From Streptomyces sp. NBC_01445 (GTDB lineage Bacteria > Actinomycetota > Actinomycetes > Streptomycetales > Streptomycetaceae), in assembly GCF_035918235.1 (NCBI RefSeq), contig NZ_CP109485.1, positions 4,092,001-4,156,000 of the forward strand: a stretch of 64,000 nucleotides of DNA. The letters run 5' to 3'. A program made the position numbers and the translations under genes. The notes under the pieces are model-generated. The model saw nothing but the letters and a program-made list of their open reading frames with translations. It made no database searches and was not told where the DNA came from. This document shows positions 38,096 through 45,727 of this stretch, in pieces; within the stretch, counting starts at the first letter, position 1, and the number at the start of each line of letters is the position of its first letter.

Positions 38096-39138
38096 CGAAC
38101 GGGGACGGGCCGGTGCGGGACGAGAAGCACGGCACACAGGACCTCCCGGCCGACGGCGGGGAGGGGATGCGGCGGCTTGCCGACGGCATCCCCGAACAGC
38201 AGGCCCGGCCGCACCCGGAGGACCCCGCGGACCTCGAACGGCCGGGTCCGCCGGCGGTGGCCGATGCGTCGGAGCAGGCAGAGCCGGCCGGCGGAGAGAA
38301 GATCTCCGCAGGACCGGACGCGCGACGGGCGGGATGGATGAGCGAGCACGAGCGACACGGTGACCAGCAGCGCACGCACGATCCACGGGACCGCAGCGGC
38401 GCACGGCTGATGTTCATCGAGCTGCGCACCCTGAAGGACGGCAGCCCGGAGTACGCGGACCTGCGCAATCAGCTGGTCCGCATGCATCTGCCGCTCGTCG
38501 AGCACTTGGCCCGCCGCTTCCGCAATCGCGGCGAGCCGCTCGACGACCTGACCCAGGTCGCCACGATCGGTCTGATCAAGTCGGTGGACCGCTTCGACCC
38601 GGAGCGCGGCGTGGAGTTCTCCACGTACGCGACGCCGACGGTCGTCGGTGAGATCAAGCGGCACTTCCGCGACAAGGGCTGGGCGGTGCGCGTCCCGCGG
38701 CGTCTTCAGGAGCTGCGTCTCGCGCTGACGACGGCGACGGCCGAGCTGTCCCAGCTGCACGGCCGCTCCCCCACGGTCCACGAGCTCGCCGAGAAGCTGG
38801 CGATCTCGGAGGAGGAGGTCCTGGAGGGCCTGGAGTCGGCCAACGCGTACTCCACGCTGTCCCTGGACGTCCCCGACACGGACGACGAGTCGCCCGCCGT
38901 GGCGGACACGCTGGGATCCGAGGACGAGGCGCTCGAGGGCGTCGAGTACCGCGAGTCCCTCAAGCCGCTGCTGGAGGACCTGCCGCCGCGCGAGAAGCGG
39001 ATCCTGCTCCTTCGCTTCTTCGGGAACATGACGCAGTCGCAGATCGCGCAGGAGGTCGGCATCTCCCAGATGCACGTCTCCCGCCTGCTGGCCCGCACCC
39101 TGGCCCAGCTTCGGGAGAAGCTCCTCGTCGAGGAGTGA
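38092..39138 (+). CDS. sigH: Stress-response sigma factor SigH (SigB/SigF/SigG family)
   Basis: 348 aa from GTG 38092, overlapping the anti-sigma gene. The conserved sigma part starts at ATG 38410 (MFIELRTLKDGSPEYADLRN, 242 aa) with region 2 (LPLVEHLARRFRNRGEPLD, DDLTQVATIGLIKSVDRF), region 3 and region 4 (LPPREKRILLLRFFGNMTQ). The about 105 residues before it are hydrophilic and disordered (RPHPEDPADLERPGPPAV) with further in-frame ATGs, e.g. 38338. S. coelicolor sigH is known to give several isoforms from alternative starts, and this layout repeats that. It governs osmotic-stress and septation genes, released from PrsH under stress. Confidence 0.93.
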   Translation: MTNGDGPVRDEKHGTQDLPADGGEGMRRLADGIPEQQARPHPEDPADLERPGPPAVADASEQAEPAGGEKISAGPDARRAGWMSEHERHGDQQRTHDPRDRSGARLMFIELRTLKDGSPEYADLRNQLVRMHLPLVEHLARRFRNRGEPLDDLTQVATIGLIKSVDRFDPERGVEFSTYATPTVVGEIKRHFRDKGWAVRVPRRLQELRLALTTATAELSQLHGRSPTVHELAEKLAISEEEVLEGLESANAYSTLSLDVPDTDDESPAVADTLGSEDEALEGVEYRESLKPLLEDLPPREKRILLLRFFGNMTQSQIAQEVGISQMHVSRLLARTLAQLREKLLVEE

Positions 39139-39159
39139 GACCCAGGGCGTGCGGGCCGG

Positions 39160-39633
39160 CTACTTCCGGTTCTGCTTCTGTACGGCGCCCGGGGCGCCCG
39201 GCGTCGTGATGCCGAGCGCCCGGGTGGTGGCCGGGTTCACCAGGAGCACCAGGGCCGTCACCGCGACGACGGCGAGCGCGATCCCGCCGGGGATCATCAC
39301 GCTGTCGGCCTGGAGCAGCGTGTAGGCGACCGGCAGCGCCATGATCTGCGTGATGATCGCGGGCCCCCGGCTCCAGCTGCGCCGCTTCAGGAGACCGCGC
39401 GCCGCGATCAGCGGCAGCAGCGCGAGGACGACGAGCGTGACACCGCCGGTCACGGCCTGCTCGGGGTCGTCGGGGTGACCCGCGAGGCCCATGACGAGCA
39501 TGTAGACGCCGCCGACGAGCAGGGCGGCACCCTCGAGCCCGGCCAGCGCGGCGGCCGCGGTCAGCCGCCCGGGGCGCGGGCCGTCGTCGGTGGTCGCGGC
39601 GTCGTCGGGGCTGGGGTTCTGCTCTGAGGTCAC
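39160..39633 (-). CDS. Hypothetical integral membrane protein
   Basis: 157 aa with four predicted helices (AALAGLEGAALLVGGVYMLVM, GGVTLVVLALLPLIAARGLL, AIITQIMALPVAYTLL, GGIALAVVAVTALVLLV) after a 25-residue hydrophilic N-terminus; the end is basic. No family is recognised. The start is GTG 39633, 6 nt after a TACCCT box, with no ribosome site; a start at 39660 is less likely. Convergent with sigH with a 21-bp gap. Confidence 0.78.
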   Translation of the reverse strand: MTSEQNPSPDDAATTDDGPRPGRLTAAAALAGLEGAALLVGGVYMLVMGLAGHPDDPEQAVTGGVTLVVLALLPLIAARGLLKRRSWSRGPAIITQIMALPVAYTLLQADSVMIPGGIALAVVAVTALVLLVNPATTRALGITTPGAPGAVQKQNRK

Positions 39634-39639
39634 CCAAGC

Positions 39640-39645
39640 AGGGTA
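39640..39645 (-). promoter_or_regulatory. -10 box of a possible leaderless promoter
   Basis: On the minus strand TACCCT, 6 nt (GCTTGG), then GTG 39633. Confidence 0.45.
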
Positions 39646-39747
39646 GCCCTCGGCCGACACCTCCCGGCCGCCCCGGGTGGGGCCCGCGACGGCCCCGTTC
39701 TCTTACCCGACTCCTACCTCGGTCTGGGCCGAGTACCACCCGGTAGG

Positions 39748-39753
39748 TACGCT
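39748..39753 (+). promoter_or_regulatory. -10 box of a probable leaderless promoter
   Basis: TACGCT, then 7 nt (GCTTCGC), then ATG 39761 of the lipid kinase gene. No ribosome site is present. Confidence 0.55.
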
Positions 39754-39760
39754 GCTTCGC

Positions 39761-40729
39761 ATGCGTGCACTTCTTGTGGTCAATCCGGCGGCAACCACCA
39801 CCAGTGCGCGCACGCGTGACGTACTGATCCACGCGCTGGCGAGCGAGATGAAGCTCGAGGCGATCACCACGGAGTACCGCGGGCACGCCAGGGACCTCGG
39901 CCGGCAGGCCGCGGAGAGCAAGGACGTCGAGCTCGTCGTGGCCCTCGGCGGCGACGGCACGGTCAACGAGGTCGTGAACGGCCTGCTGCACCACGGCCCG
40001 AATCCGGACCGTCTTCCCCGCCTCGCCGTCGTCCCCGGCGGCTCCACCAATGTCTTCGCCCGCGCCCTCGGTCTGCCGAACGACGCGGTGGAGGCGACGG
40101 GCGCCCTGCTCGACGCTCTGCGCGAGGGCCGGGAGCGAACGGTGGGCCTGGGTCTCGCGGGCGGCACGCCGGGCACGGAGGACGAGGCCGCCCCGTCCCG
40201 GTGGTTCACGTTCTGTGCCGGTCTCGGGTTCGACGGAGGCGTCATCGGCCGGGTCGAACAGCAGCGCGAGCGCGGCAAGCGATCGACACACGCGCTCTAT
40301 TTGCGTCAGGTCGTACGCCAGTTCCTCGGGGAACACGACCGCCGGCACGGCGCTATCACACTGGACCGGCCGGGTGAGAACCCCGTCACCGATCTGGTCC
40401 TGTCCATAGTCTGCAATACCTCCCCATGGTCATATCTGGGGAACAAGCCGCTCTACGCGTCCCCTCGGGCATCCTTCGACACCGGCCTTGACGTGCTCGG
40501 ACTCAAGAAATTGTCCACCCCTTCGGTGGCCCGTTACGGCACCCAGCTGCTCACCTCGACACCCGACCGGGGACCCCGCGGGAAGAACGCCGTCACCCTG
40601 CACGACCTGACCGACTTCACCTTGCAATCGAAGGTCCCCCTGCCCCTCCAGATGGACGGTGACCACCTGGGGCTGCGAACGAGCGTGACGTTCACAGGCG
40701 TACGCCGTGCACTGCGTGTGATTGTGTGA
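39761..40729 (+). CDS. Diacylglycerol/lipid kinase family protein
   Basis: 322 aa DAGK-catalytic-fold kinase. RALLVVNPAATTTSARTR opens the fold, then the nucleotide loop VVALGGDGTVNEVVNGL (about residues 62-78), LAVVPGGSTNVFARALGL, and FCAGLGFDGGVIGRVE with the acidic metal ligand. It would phosphorylate diacylglycerol or a related lipid, recycling it to phosphatidate. The start ATG 39761 follows TACGCT by 7 nt. The final about 90 residues are the C-terminal beta domain. Confidence 0.92.
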   Translation: MRALLVVNPAATTTSARTRDVLIHALASEMKLEAITTEYRGHARDLGRQAAESKDVELVVALGGDGTVNEVVNGLLHHGPNPDRLPRLAVVPGGSTNVFARALGLPNDAVEATGALLDALREGRERTVGLGLAGGTPGTEDEAAPSRWFTFCAGLGFDGGVIGRVEQQRERGKRSTHALYLRQVVRQFLGEHDRRHGAITLDRPGENPVTDLVLSIVCNTSPWSYLGNKPLYASPRASFDTGLDVLGLKKLSTPSVARYGTQLLTSTPDRGPRGKNAVTLHDLTDFTLQSKVPLPLQMDGDHLGLRTSVTFTGVRRALRVIV

Positions 40730-41049
40730 GTGGAAGAGCCCAAAGTCCTTTATCTCGAACGTTTGGGCCAGGATCCACCCCATGGAAGTACGGCTGTGAC
40801 CTAGCCGACACCGAGGAATCAAAAAAAACTTTCCTGAAGGGGTTGTATCCGCCGCCGAGGTTTGCGAATCTCTACATGGCGCTCGGGACGGCCCGCAACA
40901 TCGGCCCCCACAGAGAGCCCGAACCCCCTCCTCAACACCACAGGACATCGTCGCAGATGTGACGAAAGTCCCTTCCGTTGTCGGGGGATTCGTGAAAGCG
41001 TTCACATTCACAAGCAACCTGCACGTAATACCAAGGAGAGGTAGCAGCC
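40730..41049 (+). other. 320-bp leader/promoter region of wblE
   Basis: No coding frame. The region has an A8 tract (40821-40828), a TTGTAT...GAATCT stretch spaced 17 nt (40843-40871) that could be a promoter, and GTGAA-AGCG-TTCAC (40992-41005) followed by repeated TTCACA. AAGGAGAGG lies before the wblE start. The long gap suggests control at the promoter or leader level. Confidence 0.5.
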
Positions 41050-41307
41050 ATGGACTGGCGTCACAACGCCGTTTGCCGCGAGGAAGACCCCGAGCTCTTC
41101 TTCCCCATCGGCAACACCGGTCCTGCGCTGCTGCAGATCGAGGAAGCCAAGGCCGTCTGCCGCCGTTGCCCCGTCATGGAGCAGTGCCTGCAGTGGGCGC
41201 TCGAGTCCGGCCAGGACTCCGGCGTCTGGGGTGGCCTCAGCGAGGACGAGCGCCGCGCAATGAAGCGTCGCGCCGCCCGCAACCGTGCTCGCCAGGCCAG
41301 CGCCTGA
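41050..41307 (+). CDS. wblE: WhiB-like iron-sulfur transcription factor WblE
   Basis: 85 aa. Four Cys ligands of the [4Fe-4S] cluster: Cys 9 in HNAVCREEDPELFF, then C-x2-C-x5-C in AVCRRCPVMEQC. After them come the turn GVWGG and the basic tail (RRAMKRRAARNRARQ). WblE is the conserved, probably essential Streptomyces homologue of mycobacterial WhiB1; such proteins bind region 4 of the principal sigma factor HrdB. ATG 41050 has AAGGAGAGG. Monocistronic with a 16-bp-stem terminator beyond a 137-bp tail. Confidence 0.96.
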   Translation: MDWRHNAVCREEDPELFFPIGNTGPALLQIEEAKAVCRRCPVMEQCLQWALESGQDSGVWGGLSEDERRAMKRRAARNRARQASA

Positions 41308-41444
41308 CGCCCACGCCCCCCACGAGCCTGAGGCCGGCGGCGCGTACAGCGAGTACGCAACTCCCGCCCCCGAGCCGCAGCGCGCAGTACCCCCGATGCT
41401 CCACCCAGGCTCAGCCCGGGATGTAGACCCGGGCAACACGAACA

Positions 41445-41480
41445 GTGAGCCCCGGACCCAACGGTCCGGGGCTCACTGGC
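41445..41480. terminator. Bidirectional terminator wblE / sensor kinase
   Basis: CAGTGAGCCCCGGACC (41445-41460), loop CAAC, GGTCCGGGGCTCACTG (41465-41480): perfect 16-bp stem between convergent genes. Confidence 0.85.
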
Positions 41481-41554
41481 GTTTGCGGTCGTGTCGATCT
41501 GGGGTTTGCGTCTGTGCCGACGTGTCGGCGCGGCGCCCGTCGGCGCCGGGCCGG

Positions 41555-43030
41555 CTACTTGTCGGCGGCCACCGGGATGTCGAGGACGACCCGGGTGCCG
41601 CGGCCGGGCGCCGGGACCATGTCGAACGATCCGCTCAACTCGCCCTCGACCAGGGTGCGTACGATCTGCAGGCCCAGGTTGCCGGCGCGCTTCGGGTCGA
41701 AGCCCTCGGGCAGGCCGACGCCGTCGTCGGTGACGGTGATCAGCAGGCGGGCGTCCTTGGTGGTGCCGCCGCGCACCGCGGAGACCTCGACGGTGCCGGT
41801 GTCGCCCTGCCGGAAGCCGTGTTCCAGGGCGTTCTGCAGAACTTCGGTGAGGACCATCGACAGCGGGGTGGCGACCTCGGCGTCCAGGATGCCGAAGCGG
41901 CCGGTGCGCCGGCCCGTGACCACGCCCGGCGAGATCTCCGCGACCATGGCGAGCACCCGGTCGGCGATCTCGTCGAACTCCACGCGCTCGTCCAGGTTCT
42001 GGGAGAGCGTCTCGTGGACGATGGCGATGGAGCCGACGCGGCGCACCGCCTCCTCGAGGGCCTCGCGGCCACTGTCGGAGTCGATGCGGCGGGCCTGCAG
42101 ACGCAGCAGCGCCGCGACGGTCTGGAGGTTGTTCTTCACCCGGTGGTGGATCTCCCGGATGGTCGCGTCCTTGGTGATCAACTCCCGCTCGCGGCGGCGC
42201 AGTTCGGTGACGTCGCGCAGCAGGACGAGCGAACCGATGCGGGTGCCCTTGGGCTTGAGGGGGATCGCCCGGAGCTGGATCGACCCCTCCTCCCCCTCGA
42301 TCTCGAACTCGCGTGGCGCCCAGCCGCTGGCCACCTTGGCGAGCGCCTCGTCCACGGGGCCGCGCGACGGGGCGAGCTCGGCCGTCGTGCGGCCGAGGTG
42401 GTGCCCGACCAGGTCGGCGGAGAACCCGAGCCGGTGGTACGCGGAGAGCGCGTTCGGCGACGCGTACTGGACGACGCCGTCCGCGTCGAGGCGGATGAGG
42501 CCGTCGCCGACGCGGGGGGATGCGTCCATGTCGACCTGCTGGTCCGGGAACGGGAAGGACCCGGCCGCGATCATCTGGGCGAGGTCGGAGGCCGACTGGA
42601 GGTAGGTCAGTTCGAGACGCGACGGGGTGCGGACCGTGAGCAGGTTCGTGTTGCGGGCGATCACGCCCAGGACGCGACCTTCCCTGCGTACGGGGATGGA
42701 CTCGACCCGTACCGGGACCTCCTCGCGCCACTCGGGGTCGCCCTCGCGGACGATGCGGCCCTCGTCGAGGGCGGCGTCCAGGAGCGGGCGGCGGCCGCGC
42801 GGGACGAGATGGCCGACCATGTCGTCCTGGTACGAGGTGGGACCGGTGTTGGGCCGCATCTGCGCCACGGAGACGTAGCGGGTGCCGTCGAGCGTGGGGA
42901 CCCACAGCACGAGATCGGCGAAGGAGAGGTCGGAGAGCAGCTGCCACTCGGAGACCAGCAGGTGCAGCCACTCGAGGTCGGTGTCGCCGAGGGCTGTGTG
43001 CTGGCGTACGAGGTCGTTCATGGAGGGCAC
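41555..43030 (-). CDS. PdtaS-like soluble sensor histidine kinase (GAF-PAS-HisKA_2)
   Basis: 491 aa with no membrane segment. N-terminal GAF-like domain (about 1-150), a PAS domain (DGLIRLDADGVVQYASPNALSAYHRLG, about residues 175-285, given here by position), then HisKA_2 with the phospho-His in IREIHHRVKNNLQTVAALL and HATPase_c with EVLQNALEHGF and DDGVGLPEGFDP. The layout equals mycobacterial PdtaS, whose partner PdtaR is an ANTAR RNA-binding regulator; no such gene is next to it here. The start GTG 43030 lies 7 nt after TACCCT, a leaderless arrangement; ATG 43021 is in frame. Confidence 0.9.
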   Translation of the reverse strand: MPSMNDLVRQHTALGDTDLEWLHLLVSEWQLLSDLSFADLVLWVPTLDGTRYVSVAQMRPNTGPTSYQDDMVGHLVPRGRRPLLDAALDEGRIVREGDPEWREEVPVRVESIPVRREGRVLGVIARNTNLLTVRTPSRLELTYLQSASDLAQMIAAGSFPFPDQQVDMDASPRVGDGLIRLDADGVVQYASPNALSAYHRLGFSADLVGHHLGRTTAELAPSRGPVDEALAKVASGWAPREFEIEGEEGSIQLRAIPLKPKGTRIGSLVLLRDVTELRRRERELITKDATIREIHHRVKNNLQTVAALLRLQARRIDSDSGREALEEAVRRVGSIAIVHETLSQNLDERVEFDEIADRVLAMVAEISPGVVTGRRTGRFGILDAEVATPLSMVLTEVLQNALEHGFRQGDTGTVEVSAVRGGTTKDARLLITVTDDGVGLPEGFDPKRAGNLGLQIVRTLVEGELSGSFDMVPAPGRGTRVVLDIPVAADK

Positions 43031-43037
43031 GGAGCCG

Positions 43038-43043
43038 AGGGTA
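43038..43043 (-). promoter_or_regulatory. -10 box of a probable leaderless promoter (sensor kinase)
   Basis: On the minus strand TACCCT, 7 nt (CGGCTCC), then GTG 43030. Confidence 0.5.
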
Positions 43044-43069
43044 CCTGGCGCGTCCGGCCCCAGCGTCTT

Positions 43070-43097
43070 TCGTTTGGATCAGGCCTGATCCAAACGA
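43070..43097. repeat. 28-bp perfect palindrome
   Basis: TCGTTTGGATCAGG followed directly by its reverse complement CCTGATCCAAACGA. It lies just upstream of the -35 region of the kinase promoter and about 400 bp downstream of the SIS gene stop. Confidence 0.85.
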
Positions 43098-43296
43098 GAG
43101 GCCCCGAAGACACCCGCGGGCCGCGGCGCCTGGGAGGGACCCTCAGCCCTCCCGGCACCGCAGCCCGGAGTTGCAACAGCCGTCGGGTGTGCGGTCCCGT
43201 CCGGCCATGTGAGGACCCGCCGCAGTCAGGGCAGAGAGCGCCGGCTCCTCGGTCCGTCCTCCTGTGCGGGGAGGGCGGAGGCTTTTACCATCGCAT

Positions 43297-43312
43297 TGTG
43301 GACTAGACCATT
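43297..43312. promoter_or_regulatory. Orphan dre-like DasR site
   Basis: TGTGGACTAGACCATT matches 12 of 16 positions of the dre consensus ACTGGTCTAGACCAGT, including the complete CTAGACCA half. It is in the gap between the SIS gene and the kinase and not next to a known target start. Confidence 0.5.
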
Positions 43313-43500
43313 CTGTCATGTCTATGCGTTGGACGATGTTTGTTGTTGTCGCTTCCACCCAGCCTGCCAGAGCCGCCGCGTCCGTGTCGGGTGGAGGCTC
43401 CCGTTCCGCGATACCGGCCCGGATTCGGGCGTCGAAAGCGGCGATGCTCGCCTGCCGCCGGTCGCGAATTCTATAGCGGGCTCCGGAGAAAGCGGCGGGG

Positions 43501-44571
43501 TCAGTGCGTCTCCGTCACCTTCGCCAGGGCGCGGGGAGCGTCCGGGTCCTGGCCGCGGGCGATGGTGACCTCGTACGCGAGGAACTGGAGCGGGATGATC
43601 TCCAGGACCGGCTGTACCTCCTCCGCGACACCCTGGGTCGGCAGGACGAAGCCGGCCGACGCCTGGTCCACCTGGGCCTCGGGGCCGATGACGACAAGGT
43701 CGGCGCCTCGGCCGCGCAGCCGGTCGAGGACGGGCTGGAGCATGAGGCCGCCCTTGCCGTCCGTGACGACGGCGATGACCGGCGAGATGTTGTCGACCAT
43801 GGCGAGCGGGCCGTGCAGCAGGTCGGCGCCCGAGTAGGACAGGGCCGGGATGTAGCTGGTCTCCATGAGTTTCAGGGCGGCCTCCTTGGCCGTCGGGTAG
43901 CCGTAGCCGCGCGAGGTGATCACCATGCGGTCCGCGAAGCGGTAGCGGGAGGCGAGGGCGCGTACCTCGTCCTGGCGAGCCAGGAGCTGCTGGGCGAGGC
44001 CGGGCAGCACCTCGGCGGGCGAGCCGTCGCCGCCGCGCAGGCCCTCGACGAAGAGGTAGAGCGCGAGCAGGGACGCGGTGTACGTCTTCGTGGCCGGGAG
44101 CGCCTTCTCGGGTCCCGCCATGATGTCGATGTGGTGCTCGGAGACGGCGGCGAGCGGCGAGTCCGGGTTGTTCGTCACCGCGAGGGTGATCGCGCCGGCC
44201 GCGCGGGCCGCCTTCGTGGAGGCCACCAGATCGGGCGAACCGCCCGACTGACTGACGGTGACGGCGAGCACGTCGCGCAGGTCGGGCCGGGCGCCGTATG
44301 CCGTCGTGGTGGACATGGAGGCCAGGCCGCAGGGCATCCCGAGCCGGATCTCCAGGAGGTACTTCGCGTACAGGGCGGCGTTGTCGGAGGTGCCGCGGGC
44401 GGTGAGCAGGACGAAGCGGGGCGACTGTGCCGCGACGCGCCGGGCGACCTCGTGGATGCGGGGCGCGCCGGTGTCCAGGAGGCGGCGCAGCACCTCGGGC
44501 TGCTCGGCCATCTCGCGGGCCATGATCCGGCCCGGCTGCTCGCTCTTCGGGGCCGACGGGGTGGCGGTCAT
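43501..44571 (-). CDS. SIS-domain sugar-phosphate isomerase/deaminase-like protein (GlmS C-terminal-like)
   Basis: 356 aa with two SIS domains and no glutaminase domain: FVLLTARGTSDNAALYAKYL, AVTVSQSGGSPDLVASTK (the SQSG phosphosugar loop), VITSRGYGYPTAKEAALKL and LLHGPLAMVDN. This equals the isomerase half of GlmS and NagB-II-type deaminases, acting on glucosamine-6-phosphate or a related sugar phosphate. ATG 44571 has GGAGGAG. It is divergent from nagB across 267 bp which include a dre site next to nagB, so DasR may control both. It could supply ammonia-dependent GlcN6P synthesis or a second deaminase. Confidence 0.88.
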   Translation of the reverse strand: MTATPSAPKSEQPGRIMAREMAEQPEVLRRLLDTGAPRIHEVARRVAAQSPRFVLLTARGTSDNAALYAKYLLEIRLGMPCGLASMSTTTAYGARPDLRDVLAVTVSQSGGSPDLVASTKAARAAGAITLAVTNNPDSPLAAVSEHHIDIMAGPEKALPATKTYTASLLALYLFVEGLRGGDGSPAEVLPGLAQQLLARQDEVRALASRYRFADRMVITSRGYGYPTAKEAALKLMETSYIPALSYSGADLLHGPLAMVDNISPVIAVVTDGKGGLMLQPVLDRLRGRGADLVVIGPEAQVDQASAGFVLPTQGVAEEVQPVLEIIPLQFLAYEVTIARGQDPDAPRALAKVTETH

Positions 44572-44782
44572 GCGGACTCCTCCGGAGGGGCGGTCGCGAG
44601 TGCGGCGGGCTGGGCACGGCCGGCGGCCGGGCTCCTCCTTGCGCGCTTCCTTCCACTCTGGCGGCTGAGGCGGGCGCGCGCCCGGCCGAAGGGGCAGCTT
44701 CGAGGTGCCGTCGGAGCGGGGAGCGCCGAGCATGGTCGGACGGCGTAGTACGCCCCGTGACCGGCCGGACCGCCTCTGCTAG

Positions 44783-44798
44783 ATTGGTCTATACCACA
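44783..44798. promoter_or_regulatory. dre site (DasR operator) of nagB
   Basis: ATTGGTCTATACCACA, 12 of 16 matches to ACTGGTCTAGACCAGT, with the symmetric core TGGTCTATACCA. It is 40 bp upstream of the nagB start, matching the published DasR control of nagB. Confidence 0.8.
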
Positions 44799-44838
44799 TG
44801 CGCGACATCGCACCCTCGACCAGATCGGCAGGCCCAGC

Positions 44839-45624
44839 GTGGAAGTTGTGATCGTCCCGGACACCAAGGCAGGCGGCGAGCTCATCGCCGAGGCGATGGC
44901 CCAGCTGCTGCGGCGCAAGCCCGACGCCCTGCTCGGCGTGGCCACCGGCTCGACCCCGCTGCCCATCTACGAGGCGCTGGCGGCCAAGGTCCGCGGCGGC
45001 GAGGTCGACGCCTCCAAGGCCCGTATCGCCCAGCTCGACGAGTACGTGGGTCTGCCGACCGGACACCCCGAGTCCTACCGGGCGACCGTGCTGCGCGAGG
45101 TCGTCGCGCCGCTCGGTCTGAGCGAGGGCTCCTTCATGGGCCCGGACGGCAGCGCCGATGACGTGCAGGCGGCCTGCGAGGCGTACGACAAGGCGCTCGC
45201 GGCGGCCGGCGGTGTGGATCTCCAGCTGCTCGGCATCGGCACCGACGGACACATCGGCTTCAACGAGCCGTGCTCGTCGATCGCCTCCCGCACGCGGATC
45301 AAGACGCTGACGCAGCAGACCATCGCGGACAACGCGCGCTTCTTCGACGGCGACCTCAGCCAGGTGCCGCGCCATGTCATCACGCAGGGCATCGGCACGA
45401 TCCTGGAGGCGCGGCATCTGGTGCTGCTCGCCACGGGTGAGGGCAAGGCGGATGCCGTGGCGGCGACCGTCGAAGGGCCGGTGGCCTCTGTGGTGCCGGC
45501 GTCGGCGCTTCAGCTGCACCCGCACGCGACGGTTGTCGTCGACGAGGGTGCGGCGTCGAAGTTGAAGCTTGCCGACTACTTCCGGCACACGTACGTGAAC
45601 AAGCCCGATTGGCAGGGGCTGTAA
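44839..45624 (+). CDS. nagB: Glucosamine-6-phosphate deaminase
   Basis: 261 aa. Converts glucosamine-6-phosphate to fructose-6-phosphate and ammonia, the entry of chitin-derived amino sugars to glycolysis. Motifs: LGVATGSTPLPIYEAL (phosphate site), QLDEYVGLP (catalytic Asp), LLGIGTDGHIGFNEP with the catalytic His, and HVITQGIGTIL. Start GTG 44839; the ribosome site is weak (GGCAGG). A dre site lies 40 bp before it. Part of the DasR regulon, convergent with dasD. Confidence 0.97.
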   Translation: MEVVIVPDTKAGGELIAEAMAQLLRRKPDALLGVATGSTPLPIYEALAAKVRGGEVDASKARIAQLDEYVGLPTGHPESYRATVLREVVAPLGLSEGSFMGPDGSADDVQAACEAYDKALAAAGGVDLQLLGIGTDGHIGFNEPCSSIASRTRIKTLTQQTIADNARFFDGDLSQVPRHVITQGIGTILEARHLVLLATGEGKADAVAATVEGPVASVVPASALQLHPHATVVVDEGAASKLKLADYFRHTYVNKPDWQGL

Positions 45625-45642
45625 GCGAGTTCGGGACGACAT

Positions 45643-45684
45643 GAAGGTGCCGGTCACCCCTGGTGAGGGATGACCGGCACCTTC
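45643..45684. terminator. Bidirectional terminator nagB / dasD
   Basis: GAAGGTGCCGGTCA (45643-45656) and TGACCGGCACCTTC (45671-45684) form a perfect 14-bp stem; the loop can pair internally. Confidence 0.85.
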
Positions 45685-45727
45685 CTGTTCGTCGGCGCGC
45701 CCCCGCGCCCCCTGAAGGGCGCTCGGC

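Larger units (their letters stand above)
43031..43500. other. 470-bp intergenic region
   Basis: Between the stop of the SIS protein and the start of the kinase. Contains the kinase -10 box (43038-43043), a 28-bp perfect palindrome (43070-43097) and an orphan dre-like site (43297-43312). Short open frames occur but have no ribosome sites or recognisable products. Confidence 0.6.

Noticed and set aside
40815..40844. Sigma-R promoter in front of wblE (GGAAT...GTT)
   Set aside because: The spacer is 22 nt, longer than the 18-20 nt of sigma-R promoters.
43143..43358. 71-codon minus-strand frame in the 470-bp gap
   Set aside because: No ribosome site, no recognisable family, and it crosses the dre-like site.
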